Shown here piece after piece: positions 27,990-37,658 of a DNA stretch of 64,000 nucleotides. Both the position numbers and the translations under genes were made by a program. The DNA comes from Thermoplasmata archaeon (GTDB lineage: Archaea > Thermoplasmatota > Thermoplasmata > Lutacidiplasmatales > UBA184). How positions within the stretch are numbered: the first letter of the stretch is position 1; each line of letters starts with the position of its first letter. Location: the NCBI GenBank assembly GCA_021817605.1, contig JAKAUN010000015.1:1-64000 (forward strand). Direction: 5' to 3'. A model generated the notes under the pieces. That model did no database searches, was not told the DNA's origin, and saw nothing but the letters and a program-made list of their open reading frames with translations.

Positions 27990-28874
27990 TCAGGCCGGGG
28001 GGGCGGGGGGGATCTGGGCGACCGCGGGCCCGGTCGGCACCAGGTGCCGCGGAAGACCGAGCTCCTCGGGACTCGCGCCGAAGGCGAGTCCGACCAGCTG
28101 AGGAAGGTGGAAGATCGGCATGTCGAGCCGGCGGCCGACCGCATGCTCGGCTTTGTTCTGGTAGCCGTCCAGCGAGATGTGGCAGAGCGGGCAAGGCGTG
28201 GCCATCGCGTCGGCGCCGTGGTCCTTCGCGTCGGCGATCTGGCGGCCCGCGATGGTGTTGGCCGTCTGCGGCCGGACGAACAGGACCGGGAACCCGCAGC
28301 ACATCACCCGGCCCCGGTAGAGCACCGGGTCGGCGCCGAGCGCGGCCAGGAGGTCCTCGAAGGCGTGCGGCTCCTCGCCGGACTCCCACGCCATCTCGTC
28401 CGACGGACGAAGGATGTGGCAGCCGTAGAAGGCGCCGACCTTGAGGCCGCCCAGAGGCCGTCGGACACGGGCCCGGATCGCGTCGAGGCCGATGTCCTCG
28501 ACCAGGACGCGGAGAAGGTGCTTGACCTTCACCGACCCGCGGTAGCTGATCCCGAGGGGAACGAGCGCCCCGTCGACCTTCGTCCGGACCTTGGGGTCCT
28601 TGAGGCGGAGGTTGGCGAGCTGGAGCATCCCCTGGCAGGTCGAACAGACCGTCATGAGGTCGAGGCCGGCGCCTTCGGCGAGGGCGAGGTTGCGTGCGTT
28701 GATCGCGACGTTGAGCACCTCGTTCGCCTCGTCGACGAACCCCGAGCCGCAGCAGGAGAACTTCGGGAACCCCACGAGCTCGATGCCGAGCGCCTGACAG
28801 ACCCAGCGGGTCGCGAGGTCGAGCTCGCGGCCGCTCTCCTGGGCGACGCAGCCGGGATAGTAGGCGATCTTCAC
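27990..28874 (-). CDS. CCG-domain (HdrB-like) subunit of succinate dehydrogenase/fumarate reductase
   Basis: A 294-residue protein with two CCG domains. Each shows CCG followed by about 37 residues and CxxC: FSCCGSGF...CSTC and VMCCGFPV...CPLC. The CCG domain is that of heterodisulfide reductase subunit B and of SdhE in archaeal non-classical succinate dehydrogenases, where it binds an unusual Fe-S cluster. I start it at GTG 28874, which overlaps the sdhB stop (GTGA); the ORF-track start adds 110 unrelated residues from the sdhB region. It is the last gene of the operon, and no membrane anchor gene follows. Confidence 0.85.
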   Translation of the reverse strand: MKIAYYPGCVAQESGRELDLATRWVCQALGIELVGFPKFSCCGSGFVDEANEVLNVAINARNLALAEGAGLDLMTVCSTCQGMLQLANLRLKDPKVRTKVDGALVPLGISYRGSVKVKHLLRVLVEDIGLDAIRARVRRPLGGLKVGAFYGCHILRPSDEMAWESGEEPHAFEDLLAALGADPVLYRGRVMCCGFPVLFVRPQTANTIAGRQIADAKDHGADAMATPCPLCHISLDGYQNKAEHAVGRRLDMPIFHLPQLVGLAFGASPEELGLPRHLVPTGPAVAQIPPAPPA

Positions 28875-29839
28875 TTCTCGTCTCCCTTGTCGAGCGCGGC
28901 GTAGATCTGGTCGAGCTCCGCCATCCCCTCGATCGGGTGCGGCCGTCGGGCGACCTCGGGCTTCTTCCGCCAGAGACGGATCCCCTGGCCGAGCTGACCG
29001 GCGAAGCCGCCGAGCCCCAGGGTGGCGCGCGCGAGCCGCATCTCGTTGAGGAGGCCCGCTCCCTTGAGGTTCTCCTTGAAGCCGACCGCGTGACGCGAGC
29101 CGGCCTCGGTCGCTCCCTGGACGGCGATCGCCATCTCCTTGAGGTCGCGTATCCGCTCGGAGGGCCGTACGTTCTTCGGGCAGGAGTCGGTGCACAGGTG
29201 GCATCGCAGGCAGAGCCAGAGCCCGGAAGCCTGGATGCGGACCAGGCGGTCCTGGTGCCCCCCGTCCCTAGGGTCGACCACGAACCGGTAGAGCTTGGCG
29301 AGCGCCATCGGGCCGGGGAACTCGGGGTCGGCTCCGACGGCGGGACAGGCCGAGTAGCAGGAGGCGCAGGCGATGCAGCGGGGAGTGTCGTGGAACCTCT
29401 CGACCTCTTGGGGGCTCATCGACGTGGGCCGGCCCACGGGCATCGGGTGGTCCGGGTCGGGCTTGAGGTGCGGCTCGATCGACTCGTAGCGGTCCCAGAA
29501 CGGCTTCTGGTTGACCACGAGGTCGCGGACGACCGGCTGATTGGCCATCGGTTCGACCACGATGCGGCCGTGCCTCTCGATCTCGGGACCCACCGGCGTC
29601 TCGCAGGCGAGCCGGCTCTTCGAGTTGATCTGCATCGCGCACGATCCGCAGATCGCGCTGCGGCAGCTGTAGCGCAGGCTGAGCGTGGGATCGATCTCGG
29701 CGCGCACCCGGAGCAGCGCCGAGAGGACCGGCGTGTGGGGCGTGAGCTCGACCGTGTAGCGCTGGTAGCGTGGCACGCGGTCGCGACCGGGCTGGAAACG
29801 GTAGACCTCTAGCGGAACGGAGACCGTGGCTTCGGCCAT
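28871..29839 (-). CDS. sdhB: Succinate dehydrogenase/fumarate reductase iron-sulfur subunit
   Basis: A 322-residue Fe-S subunit. The plant-type [2Fe-2S] ligands are in CRSAICGSCAMQINSKSRLAC. Two ferredoxin-type motifs follow: CIACASCYSACP and CLRCHLCTDSCP. Both have four cysteines, so the third cluster is predicted [4Fe-4S] rather than the [3Fe-4S] of classical SdhB. About 80 extra C-terminal residues follow the second motif. It starts at ATG 29839, 2 nt after sdhA, and is coupled to the CCG subunit gene. It passes electrons from SdhA towards the CCG subunit. Confidence 0.93.
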   Translation of the reverse strand: MAEATVSVPLEVYRFQPGRDRVPRYQRYTVELTPHTPVLSALLRVRAEIDPTLSLRYSCRSAICGSCAMQINSKSRLACETPVGPEIERHGRIVVEPMANQPVVRDLVVNQKPFWDRYESIEPHLKPDPDHPMPVGRPTSMSPQEVERFHDTPRCIACASCYSACPAVGADPEFPGPMALAKLYRFVVDPRDGGHQDRLVRIQASGLWLCLRCHLCTDSCPKNVRPSERIRDLKEMAIAVQGATEAGSRHAVGFKENLKGAGLLNEMRLARATLGLGGFAGQLGQGIRLWRKKPEVARRPHPIEGMAELDQIYAALDKGDEK

Positions 29840-29841
29840 CG

Positions 29842-31524
29842 TCAGTAGACCCTCTCGGTGGGCTGATAGCTCGTGACCGCCACGGGCGTGTAGGAGAGCT
29901 TGGGACCGTCCGGCGAGCGCTCGGCGATCGTGTGGCGCATCCAGCGCGCGTCGTCCCGCTTCGGGTAGTCGGTGCGGGCATGCGCCCCCCGGCTCTCGGT
30001 CCGGGCGTAGGCTCCGACCAGGATCACTTCGGCGAGCTCGAGCATGTGGCCGGTTTCGAGCGCGTCGGTGAGGTTGAGGTTGTAGACGCCGGATTGGTCG
30101 ACGACCCGGACGTTCTCGAACCGCTGCTTGAGCGCGCGGACCTTCCGTAGCCCCTCGAGCATGTCGGCCTCGTTGCGGTAGATCCCCGCGTGCACCGCCA
30201 TCGCCTGCTGCATCTCCGCGCGCAGGAGGCTCGGGTCCTCGCCGTCCTTGCGGCTCGACCAGGCCCGGAGCGGCGCGGTCGCCTCCTCGAGATCGCTCGC
30301 GCGGAGCGACGGAGCCGATGCGCGCTCGGCGTGGGCGGCGGCGGCGAGGCCGGCCTGCTTGCCGAAGACCAGCGTCTCGAGCAGCGAGTTGCCGCCGAGG
30401 CGGTTGGCGCCGTGGATGGAAACGCACGCCGCCTCCCCCGCAGCAAAGAGCCCGGGAACGCTCGTCGCCCCGTGGATGTCCGTGCCGATCCCGCCCATCA
30501 TGTAGTGCTGCGCCGGGTAGACCGGGATCGGCTCCTTGACCGGGTCGATCCCCGCGAAGCGGCGGGCGTAATCGCAGATCTCGGTGAGGCGGGACTCGAT
30601 CCGCTCCTCGCCCAGGTGCATGAGCTCGAGGTTAACGTAGCCGCCGTAGGGGCCGCTGAAGCCGCGGCCCTCGGCGACCTCGGTGACGATCGCGCGCGAA
30701 ACGACGTCGCGGGAGGCGAGCTCGAGGACGTGGGGCGCGTAGCGGGACATGAACCGCTCCCCCGACCGGTTCTTGAGCAGGCCACCCTCGCCGCGGGCCC
30801 CCTCGGTGATGAGGATGCTCGACTCGAGGAGCGCGGTGGGGTGGAACTGGACGAACTCGAGGTCCTTGAGGGCGGCGCCGGCGTCGTAGGCGGCGGCGAT
30901 CCCATCGCCGGTGCAGCTGTGCGCGTTGGTCGTCTTGGCGTAGATCCGTCCCGCCGGGCCGGTCGCGAGGACGACCGACTTGGCGGCGATCTCGGCGAAC
31001 TCGCCGCCCTTCCGGTCGAAGGCGACGATCCCCTGGACGGCTCCCTCGCGGACGACGACCCGCGTGAGGTCCCACTCGTCGTAGAGCGTGAACCGCTCGC
31101 TTCCGAGGCGCTCCCAGAGCGCCTGGAGCAACGCGAGCCCGGTGCGGTCCGCCGCGTAGACCGTCCGCGGGAAGTGCGCCCCCCCGAACGGGCGGCGGGC
31201 GAGGGCGCCGTCCTCGGAGCGGCTGAAGATCGTCCCGAAGTGCTCCATCTCGACGACCGTCGGGCCGGCCTCGCGACAGAAGAACTCGATCGCGTCCTGG
31301 TCGCCGAGGTAGTCGGACCCCTTCACCGTGTCGAAGATGTGGGCGTCCACCGAGTCCTCGGCCCCGACCGCGGCGTTGATCCCTCCCTGCGCGGCGCCCG
31401 AGTGCGAGCGCAGCGGGTGGAGCTTGGAGACGAGCGCCACGTCGCGACCCGCCTCGACAGCCGCCAAGGCGGCTCGCTGACCGGCGAGCCCGGCTCCGAC
31501 GACCACCACTTCGTGGGAAGGCAT
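29842..31524 (-). CDS. sdhA: Succinate dehydrogenase/fumarate reductase flavoprotein subunit
   Basis: A 560-residue FAD-dependent catalytic subunit. The FAD-binding [15 protein letters not shown] is at the N-terminus, [10 protein letters not shown] holds the His expected to bind FAD covalently, and [13 protein letters not shown] and [19 protein letters not shown] are typical. I start it at ATG 31524; the ORF-track frame extends 260 codons through the psmB region without support. A TATA-like GGCTTTTACG lies 27-36 nt upstream. It is the first gene of sdhA-sdhB-CCG subunit and divergent from psmB. Confidence 0.95.
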   Translation of the reverse strand: MPSHEVVVVGAGLAGQRAALAAVEAGRDVALVSKLHPLRSHSGAAQGGINAAVGAEDSVDAHIFDTVKGSDYLGDQDAIEFFCREAGPTVVEMEHFGTIFSRSEDGALARRPFGGAHFPRTVYAADRTGLALLQALWERLGSERFTLYDEWDLTRVVVREGAVQGIVAFDRKGGEFAEIAAKSVVLATGPAGRIYAKTTNAHSCTGDGIAAAYDAGAALKDLEFVQFHPTALLESSILITEGARGEGGLLKNRSGERFMSRYAPHVLELASRDVVSRAIVTEVAEGRGFSGPYGGYVNLELMHLGEERIESRLTEICDYARRFAGIDPVKEPIPVYPAQHYMMGGIGTDIHGATSVPGLFAAGEAACVSIHGANRLGGNSLLETLVFGKQAGLAAAAHAERASAPSLRASDLEEATAPLRAWSSRKDGEDPSLLRAEMQQAMAVHAGIYRNEADMLEGLRKVRALKQRFENVRVVDQSGVYNLNLTDALETGHMLELAEVILVGAYARTESRGAHARTDYPKRDDARWMRHTIAERSPDGPKLSYTPVAVTSYQPTERVY

Positions 31525-31550
31525 CGTCGGACTAGTCCCAACGGCGCGAG

Positions 31551-31560
31551 CGTAAAAGCC
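31551..31560 (-). promoter_or_regulatory. TATA box of the sdh operon
   Basis: Minus-strand GGCTTTTACG is about 30 nt before the sdhA ATG, which would give a nearly leaderless transcript. It shares the 162-bp divergent gap with the psmB promoter. Confidence 0.5.
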
Positions 31561-31643
31561 GTGCCGTCCGTCGGGCCGTCGGAGCGGCGGGACGTGCCGG
31601 CCCCGCGGGGGGTCGGTGGTCCCGGCGTAAGCGTGCCGTGAGC

Positions 31644-31654
31644 TCTTATATAGC
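31644..31654 (+). promoter_or_regulatory. TATA box of psmB
   Basis: TCTTATATAGC is a near-consensus archaeal TATA element. It predicts a start near 31675, about 12-25 nt before the candidate start codons of the proteasome beta gene. Confidence 0.7.
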
Positions 31655-31686
31655 GAGCCATAGTCGGTGCCTCGCTCAAAGGGGAA

Positions 31687-32376
31687 GTGCAATCCGTGGA
31701 GATGCAAGGCTCGTTCGGGCTGTCGCCAGCGGAGCGGTTTCGCACGGGCACCACGACCATCGGCATGGTCGCGCGCGACGGGGTCATCCTCGCGACGGAG
31801 CGGCGTGCCACGGTCGGCACGATGATCTCGAACAAGACCGCCCAGAAGCTGTTCAAGATCGACCAGAACCTGGCGATCACCATCGCCGGCTACGTCGGCG
31901 ACGGCCAGGTCCTCGCGCGGTACCTCAAGGCCGAGGTCTCGCTCTACCGGCTGCGGCGCAACGCGCTCATCAACACGGAGGGCGCGGCGACGCTTCTCGC
32001 CAACATCCTGAGCGGCAACCGCTACTATCCCTACCTCGCCTGGATGATCGTGGGCGGCGTGGACGGCAAGGGAGGCCACCTCTACTCGGTCGACCCGGCG
32101 GGCGGCGCGATCGAGGACCGCTTTGTCTCCGTCGGCTCCGGCTCGACGTTCGCCTACGGCCTCCTTGAGGAGGGCTATTCGCGCGACATGACCGTCTCGG
32201 ACGGGGTCGACCTTGCGCTGCGCGGCCTTTCGGCGGCGATGAAGCGCGACAGCGCGAGCGGCGACGGCTACACGGTCCACACGATCACGTCCAAGGAATA
32301 CCACGAGCTCACGGACGACGAAATCGCTAAACGCCTCAAGGCGCTCAAGATTCCGCTGCCCCCGCCCCTGCCGTAG
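31687..32376 (+). CDS. psmB: Proteasome beta subunit
   Basis: An up to 229-residue Ntn-hydrolase forming the proteolytic rings of the 20S proteasome. The mature N-terminus is the Thr after RFRTG ([17 protein letters not shown]), about residue 22, so there is a short propeptide. The catalytic Lys is in [10 protein letters not shown] / [10 protein letters not shown], and [15 protein letters not shown] is standard. The start is ambiguous: GTG 31687, GTG 31696 or ATG 31702. A GGGGAAG element immediately before 31687 spaces better with the two later codons. aCPSF1 follows 63 nt downstream. Confidence 0.95.
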   Translation: MQSVEMQGSFGLSPAERFRTGTTTIGMVARDGVILATERRATVGTMISNKTAQKLFKIDQNLAITIAGYVGDGQVLARYLKAEVSLYRLRRNALINTEGAATLLANILSGNRYYPYLAWMIVGGVDGKGGHLYSVDPAGGAIEDRFVSVGSGSTFAYGLLEEGYSRDMTVSDGVDLALRGLSAAMKRDSASGDGYTVHTITSKEYHELTDDEIAKRLKALKIPLPPPLP

Positions 32377-32439
32377 CGTTCCCCGGCCGGCGGCAGCCCT
32401 GCCCGCCGAACCCTTTCGCGTCCCCCCCTTGGAGAACGG

Positions 32440-34344
32440 ATGAGTTACGACTCGCTGCTAGAAAGGACCCGGGAGGCCCTGAACGAGGTGCTGCCCGAAA
32501 CGGTCGAGGTCACCGACATCGAGCTCGAGGGCCCGCACATCGTCCTTTACACCAAGCAGCTCGACGCGTTCCTCTCCGGCGGCGATCTCCTTCGCCAGGT
32601 CGCCCAGCGGCTCCATCGGCGCGTGGTCGTCCGTTCCGACCCGGCGACCTTGGTCGATCCGAAGGAGGCCGAGAAAGTGATCCGGGAGGTGATCCCTCCC
32701 GAGGCGGAGCTCAACCAGCTGTTCTTCGAGCCGGAGACCGGCGAGGTGACGATCGAGGCCGCGAACCCCGGGGCCGCGATCGGTCGGGGCGGCTCGGTCC
32801 TCAACGACCTCAAGCGCAAGATCGGCTGGGTGCCGACCGTCGTACGGACCCCACCCATCCCGTCGAAGACGGTCGAGGAGGTCCGCATCCACCTGCGCAA
32901 CTCCTTCGACGACCGGCACTCCTTCCTCAAGAAGGTCGGCATCCGCATCGCCCGCGACCCGCTGCCCGAGAAGCTCTGGGCCCGCAGCACCGCGCTCGGA
33001 GGCTACCGCGAGGTCGGCCGCAGCGCGCACCTCCTCACGACCCAGAACTCGAAGGTCCTCATCGACTGCGGGATCGATCCCGGGTCGGACCGGACCCCCT
33101 TCTTCAACGCGCCCGAGCTGCTTCCCCTCGACTCGCTGGACGCCGTCGTCGTCACGCACGCCCACCTCGACCACTGCGGGCTCGTGCCGGTCCTTCTCAA
33201 GTACGGCTACAAGGGGCCGGTCTACTGCACGGCGCCGACTCGGGACCTCATGACCCTCATGCTCCTGGACGCGATCAAGGTCGTCAACCAGGAGGCGCGC
33301 CGGAGCCTCTACGACTCCTCCCACGTGCGGGACCTCGTCAACCGCACCGTCCCCCTGCGCTGGGGCGAGACGACCGACATCGCCCCGGACATCCGGCTCA
33401 CCCTGCACAACGCCGGCCACATCCTGGGCTCGTCGATCTGCCACTTCCACCTCGGCGAGGGAGACCACAACCTCGCCTACTCCGGCGACATCAAGTTCGA
33501 GCGCAGCTGGCTGTTCGACCCGGCGACGAACCGCTTCCCGAGGCTCGAGACGCTCGTCCTCGAGTCGACCTACGGCGGCTACCGCGATCTGCAGCCGGGA
33601 CGCCTGCAGGCGACCGAGCAGTTCACCCACCTTGCGACGAAGGTCCTCGCGCGCGGAGGCAAGCTCATCGTGCCGGTCTTCGCCGTCGGCCGTTCCCAGG
33701 AGGTCATGCTCGTCCTCGAGGAGAGGATGCGTGCCGGCCAGATCCCGAAGGTCCCCGTCTACCTGGACGGGATGATCTTCGAGGCGACGGCGATCCACAC
33801 CGCCTACCCCGAGTTCCTCAACAGCCAGCTCCGCACGCAGATCTTCCAGCAGGGCGACAACCCGTTCCTCTCCGACATCTTCCGTCGGGTCGACTCCGGG
33901 CAGATGCGCAGCGGGATCCTCGACTCGAAGGAGCCGTGCATCGTCCTCGCCACGTCGGGGATGATGAGCGGCGGCCCCGTGATGGAGTACTTCCGGGCGT
34001 GGGCGCCGGACGAGAAGAACGGCCTTCTCTTCGTCGGCTACCAGGCGGACGGGACCTTCGGAAAGAGGCTGCAGCGCGGGCTCTCCGAGGCGACGTTCCT
34101 GGACGGGCCGCGGCAGGCCTCCGTGCCCGTCCGGCTCGACCTCGCGACGATCGAGGGATTCAGCGGCCACTCCGACCGCATGCAGCTGATGAACTTCGTC
34201 GCCTCCCTCGACCCGCGGCCGCAGCGCGTCATCCTCAACCACGGCGAGGAGTCCAAGGCGCTCGACCTCTCCTCGAGCCTCCACAAGCGCTTCGGGCTCG
34301 AGTCGAGGGTCCCGTACAACCTCGAGGCGATCCGCCTCCTCTGA
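32440..34344 (+). CDS. KH-domain beta-CASP ribonuclease aCPSF1 (FttA), transcription termination factor
   Basis: A 634-residue archaeal CPSF73 homologue. Two N-terminal KH domains occupy about residues 1-145 ([19 protein letters not shown]). The metallo-beta-lactamase part carries the zinc-binding motif [12 protein letters not shown], and a beta-CASP domain follows ([15 protein letters not shown]). The end, [16 protein letters not shown], is typical. In archaea this protein cleaves 3' of U-rich tracts and ends transcription. The ATG at 32440 has GGAGA 5 nt upstream. The AlkP gene is 76 nt downstream with its own promoter. Confidence 0.96.
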   Translation: MSYDSLLERTREALNEVLPETVEVTDIELEGPHIVLYTKQLDAFLSGGDLLRQVAQRLHRRVVVRSDPATLVDPKEAEKVIREVIPPEAELNQLFFEPETGEVTIEAANPGAAIGRGGSVLNDLKRKIGWVPTVVRTPPIPSKTVEEVRIHLRNSFDDRHSFLKKVGIRIARDPLPEKLWARSTALGGYREVGRSAHLLTTQNSKVLIDCGIDPGSDRTPFFNAPELLPLDSLDAVVVTHAHLDHCGLVPVLLKYGYKGPVYCTAPTRDLMTLMLLDAIKVVNQEARRSLYDSSHVRDLVNRTVPLRWGETTDIAPDIRLTLHNAGHILGSSICHFHLGEGDHNLAYSGDIKFERSWLFDPATNRFPRLETLVLESTYGGYRDLQPGRLQATEQFTHLATKVLARGGKLIVPVFAVGRSQEVMLVLEERMRAGQIPKVPVYLDGMIFEATAIHTAYPEFLNSQLRTQIFQQGDNPFLSDIFRRVDSGQMRSGILDSKEPCIVLATSGMMSGGPVMEYFRAWAPDEKNGLLFVGYQADGTFGKRLQRGLSEATFLDGPRQASVPVRLDLATIEGFSGHSDRMQLMNFVASLDPRPQRVILNHGEESKALDLSSSLHKRFGLESRVPYNLEAIRLL

Positions 34345-34371
34345 CGGAGCCTGGCCCCCGTGGGACGAAAT

Positions 34372-34382
34372 CCTTTATAGGG
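34372..34382 (+). promoter_or_regulatory. TATA box of the AlkP-superfamily gene
   Basis: CCTTTATAGGG is centred about 44 nt before the ATG at 34421. It predicts a leader of roughly 20 nt. It falls just after the aCPSF1 stop codon. Confidence 0.6.
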
Positions 34383-34420
34383 CGCTCTCCTCAAATCGTA
34401 GGTCTGCCGCTGGGTGCTTG

Positions 34421-35920
34421 ATGGACGGGCGCCTCCGACGCTTCCTCGTGCTGGGGTTGGACGGCGGCACGTTCGACCTCCTCGACCCGCTTCTCGAGGC
34501 CGGCGAGCTTCCGTTCCTCCGCTCGCTCGTGCGACGCGGCGTGCGGGCGCCGCTGCGCTCGGTCTATCCGGCGAAGACGATCCCGGCCTGGTACTCCTTC
34601 GCGACGGGCCGCGACCCGGGCGAGCTCGGCATCTTCGGCTTCGCCGAACCCGGAGAGGCCCCCGGGGACTCGAGGCTGGTCGAGTCGTTCCGCCCGACCG
34701 AGGCGTTCTGGGACCGGCTGAGCCGACGGGGCGTGAAGGTCGGGGTCCTTAACTTTCCCGTGGCCACCGCCTACCCGCTCCACGGGTTCATCCTCCCGGG
34801 GATGCTCTCCGCGAGCTCCCCCACGTTCCCCCGGGGCCTCCGCAACGAGGTCGAGGCCGAGCTCGGGACGAGCTATCCCGGCGAGCTTCGCCCGTTCCGC
34901 GAGGAGGACCGCGACGCCTGGGTCGCCGAGGCGACCGCGGCGGTCGAGCGCCGGGCCCAAGCCGCCGCGGCGCTCGCGAGCCGCCACGCCCCCGGGTTCC
35001 TCTTCGCTCTGTTCCGCGAGACCGACCGCGTCCAGCACCAGCTCTGGAGGGAGCTCGACCGACCCGTCGCGCAGGTCCCGGCCGACCTCCGCGCCTTCTG
35101 GCGCGCCATCGACACGTCCTGCCGGAAGGTCGACGAGGCGTTCCGCTCGGGCGGCGAGCCGGCGGTGACCCTCGTCATCTCCGACCACGGCCACGGGGCG
35201 ATCCGCTCGGACTTCCTCACCAACCGCTGGCTCGCGCAGGAGAAGCTCCTCTTCTTCGATCGACCGAGGGAGCTCTCCGTCCGCAACGCGCTCTCCCGGC
35301 TCTTCCTCGCGGTACAGCGGCTGCCTCTCGGCGAGCGCGTGAGCCGTCGGATCGCCGACAAGCTGCGCGACCGCCGCTACGAGCCTCTCGCCCGGTTGAT
35401 GGGGGGAGCCTCCTTCGAGGCGACGACACCGAGGATCGACTGGAAGCGGACGGTCGCCTACTCCTACCCGGTCCCCGAGGGGATCTACCTCAACCCGTTC
35501 AATCCGGAGCTCACCGGCGCGCGGCGCGACGCGATCCTTTCCGAGATCCGCGAGCGGCTCGAGCGCTATCCCGAGGCCCACATCGAGGTGCTCCCGCCGC
35601 GCGAGATCTACCGCGGCCACAAGCTCGAGCGCGCGCCGTCGCTGCTCATCCGGGTCGACCGGATGGCGACCGAGCCGAGGATGGATTTCTCCTACCAGGA
35701 GCCGCTCATCCGGGACAGGCCGACCTTCTTCTACGGCACCGGCACCCACCGCATGAACGGCATCTTCATCGGCGCCGGGGGCGGCATCACTCCCGGGGCC
35801 CAGCTGGGCGACCTCAACCTCCTCGACGTCGGGCCGACGATCCTTCGGGCGATGGGCTTCGAGCCGTCGACGGCGATCGGCGGCACGTCGTTCGCCGACC
35901 GGCTCGGGCTGGTCGCCTAG
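34421..35920 (+). CDS. Alkaline phosphatase superfamily protein (type I phosphodiesterase/nucleotide pyrophosphatase-like)
   Basis: A 499-residue metalloenzyme fold. The N-terminal VLGLDGGTFDLLDPLLEAG has the metal-binding Asp, the nucleophile is expected at YPAKTIPAWYSFATG (Thr), and LVISDHGHGAI supplies the Asp-His metal ligands, followed by FFYGTGTHRMNGIFIGAG. The substrate is unknown; related proteins act on phosphodiesters and are common in archaea next to polysaccharide genes. The ATG at 34421 is preferred to the TTG at 34418. A glycosyltransferase follows 44 nt downstream, suggesting a cell-surface glycan or lipid role. Confidence 0.85.
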   Translation: MDGRLRRFLVLGLDGGTFDLLDPLLEAGELPFLRSLVRRGVRAPLRSVYPAKTIPAWYSFATGRDPGELGIFGFAEPGEAPGDSRLVESFRPTEAFWDRLSRRGVKVGVLNFPVATAYPLHGFILPGMLSASSPTFPRGLRNEVEAELGTSYPGELRPFREEDRDAWVAEATAAVERRAQAAAALASRHAPGFLFALFRETDRVQHQLWRELDRPVAQVPADLRAFWRAIDTSCRKVDEAFRSGGEPAVTLVISDHGHGAIRSDFLTNRWLAQEKLLFFDRPRELSVRNALSRLFLAVQRLPLGERVSRRIADKLRDRRYEPLARLMGGASFEATTPRIDWKRTVAYSYPVPEGIYLNPFNPELTGARRDAILSEIRERLERYPEAHIEVLPPREIYRGHKLERAPSLLIRVDRMATEPRMDFSYQEPLIRDRPTFFYGTGTHRMNGIFIGAGGGITPGAQLGDLNLLDVGPTILRAMGFEPSTAIGGTSFADRLGLVA

Positions 35921-35964
35921 GGCGGCGGAGGGAGCGCCCCGCCGAGCGATCTCGCGAGGCAACC

Positions 35965-37101
35965 ATGACCCGGCGCATCGTCGACCTCATCGCCCCCGGC
36001 CCCCCGACGGCGGACCCGTACGCCCCGGCGGCGCCGGCGTGGGCGCTTGCGGCCGGTTTCGCGCGGCTCGGCGACGCGGTCCAGGTCGTCCACCCCGCGG
36101 GCGACGGCGGCCCTCCTCCGCCGCCGGGGGTGGCGACCGTGGCGTTCCCGTCGATCCCCCGTCACGTCGGCTCGGCGCGCGGGGATGCCGAGCTCGCCCA
36201 CGCCGCGCGCCAGAGGCTTCGGCCGACCGCCGAGCTGGTCGTCCGCGACCCGTTGAGGCCCGGGGCCCTCGGCCTTCCCCACGGCACGCACGGCCCGAGG
36301 CTTCTCGCGCTCGTGCGGGCCGCCGAGCTCGACGCGGGGAACGACGACCCAAGCACGAAAGCTCCCGTCGGCTTGAGGGGGCGCATCGACCGCTGGAGGG
36401 AGCGCACCGTGCTCTACCGCCTCGAGCGCGAGGCCCTCGAGGAGGCCGAGACCCTCTACTGCGAGGGACCCGAGCTGCTCCGCTCGCTCGCCGAACGCTT
36501 CGGGCTGCCCGCCTCGCGTCTTCGGGAGCTCCCCCGCGCCGTCGCGCTTCCCGATCCCGCGCCGACCCGCGAGGGCTCGCGCGACCGCATCGGCATCCCG
36601 CACGACGACCCGCTCGTCGTCGCGCTGGCCGCCGCCGACGACCCGAACGACCCCGGCCTCGCCCGCACGCGCGAGGCGTTCGTCCGCATCCGCCCGCTCT
36701 TCGCCGGGGCGCACCTGGTCCTCGCGGGGGCGAGCGCCGCCTCGGGCAACGCCATCACCGTGGTGCCGTCGCGGGACCTCGAGAGCCTCGCGACGGCGAT
36801 CGCCGCAGCCGACGTCGCGGTCTTCCCGACAGGGACCGCGGGCCCCGAGCCCGGAGTGCTCCTCGCCCTGCGCTCGGCCGTCGCCTGCGTGGTCGCCGCG
36901 GACTCGGGCTTACCGGCGGGGGCCGACGGCGCCGTGCGACGGCTCGCCGGCGGGGACGCCGGCGACCTCGCGAGCGTTCTCGCCGAGCTCCTCGCCGACC
37001 CCGCCGGCCGCCGGGAGCTCGCCTCCCGGGCCCGGAACTACGGGGAGCGCTTCGCCCCGGAGCGCGTCGCCTCGGGCGTCGCGGCTGCCTCCGCCGCCTG
37101 A
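35965..37101 (+). CDS. Glycosyltransferase, GT-B fold (GT4-like)
   Basis: A 378-residue protein with two Rossmann halves. Its C-terminal part matches GT4-type transferases: LVVALAAADDPNDPGLARTREAF, an acceptor-like IAAADVAVFPTGTAGPEPGVLLALRSA segment with the Glu-x7-Glu region weakened, and a final ELLADPAGRRELASRARNYGERF. The N-terminal half is Ala/Pro-rich and less conserved. Donor and acceptor are unknown. Its 3' end overlaps the convergent nuclease-like gene by 64 bp. It is probably co-transcribed with the AlkP gene. Confidence 0.7.
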   Translation: MTRRIVDLIAPGPPTADPYAPAAPAWALAAGFARLGDAVQVVHPAGDGGPPPPPGVATVAFPSIPRHVGSARGDAELAHAARQRLRPTAELVVRDPLRPGALGLPHGTHGPRLLALVRAAELDAGNDDPSTKAPVGLRGRIDRWRERTVLYRLEREALEEAETLYCEGPELLRSLAERFGLPASRLRELPRAVALPDPAPTREGSRDRIGIPHDDPLVVALAAADDPNDPGLARTREAFVRIRPLFAGAHLVLAGASAASGNAITVVPSRDLESLATAIAAADVAVFPTGTAGPEPGVLLALRSAVACVVAADSGLPAGADGAVRRLAGGDAGDLASVLAELLADPAGRRELASRARNYGERFAPERVASGVAAASAA

Positions 37102-37658
37102 GCCCCGGGCTCGAAGGCTTCGTCCAGCCGCCACTCGGCAAAGGCTCGCCCGCCGGAGGCCCGTCGGACCTCGCGGGGGACGCCGGACCAGCTGACCCCC
37201 TGGGGCATCGTTCCGCGGTCGATCGCCTCGAGGGCCTCGCGAAGGCGCGCCCGATGCCGAGCGAACGGGTCGGACCCCGCCTCGCCGGAGCGGGGCGTGG
37301 GCGCCCGCACCTCGGTGAACTGCCCGTCGACCACGACCGAGACGCCGACCACCGCGGCGCGCGAGGAGGCCGTCCTCTCAACGAGCGCTTGGGCGGCCTT
37401 CGCCGAGTCGACGACGACCCCGACCCAGTCGGCCCACGCCCGTCGGCGGAGCGCCTGAGCGAATACGAGGCGGGGGCGTCCGATCTTGCCCTCGAGGAGG
37501 CCGACCTCCGCTCCCCGACGCACCGCGAGGTCGAAGTAGCTCTTCCCGTCCGGGTCGAGGTAGGTGCGGTAGCCGCGGGCGGCCATCGCGCGGGCGGCGA
37601 TCTCGAGGAGCTCGCGCTCCGAGCCCCTCGGCCGCGAGCGGGGTTGGGCCGAGCTCAT
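37038..37658 (-). CDS. Putative PD-(D/E)XK-like protein coupled to mutL
   Basis: A 206-residue protein of unrecognised family. Residues 10-85 fit the restriction-endonuclease core: a helix (ERELLEIAARAMAARGY), strands carrying an Asp (KSYFDLAV) and, 13 residues after that Asp, an E-x-K (VGLLEGKIGRP), then a helix and a strand (WADWVGVVV). The catalytic assignment is inferred from that pattern. The C-terminal half is basic and low in complexity, ending in an Ala-rich tail. It starts at ATG 37658, overlapping the mutL stop (ATGA). As the third gene of mutS-mutL-X it is a candidate mismatch-repair nuclease. Confidence 0.6.
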   Translation of the reverse strand: MSSAQPRSRPRGSERELLEIAARAMAARGYRTYLDPDGKSYFDLAVRRGAEVGLLEGKIGRPRLVFAQALRRRAWADWVGVVVDSAKAAQALVERTASSRAAVVGVSVVVDGQFTEVRAPTPRSGEAGSDPFARHRARLREALEAIDRGTMPQGVSWSGVPREVRRASGGRAFAEWRLDEAFEPGAQAAEAAATPEATRSGAKRSP

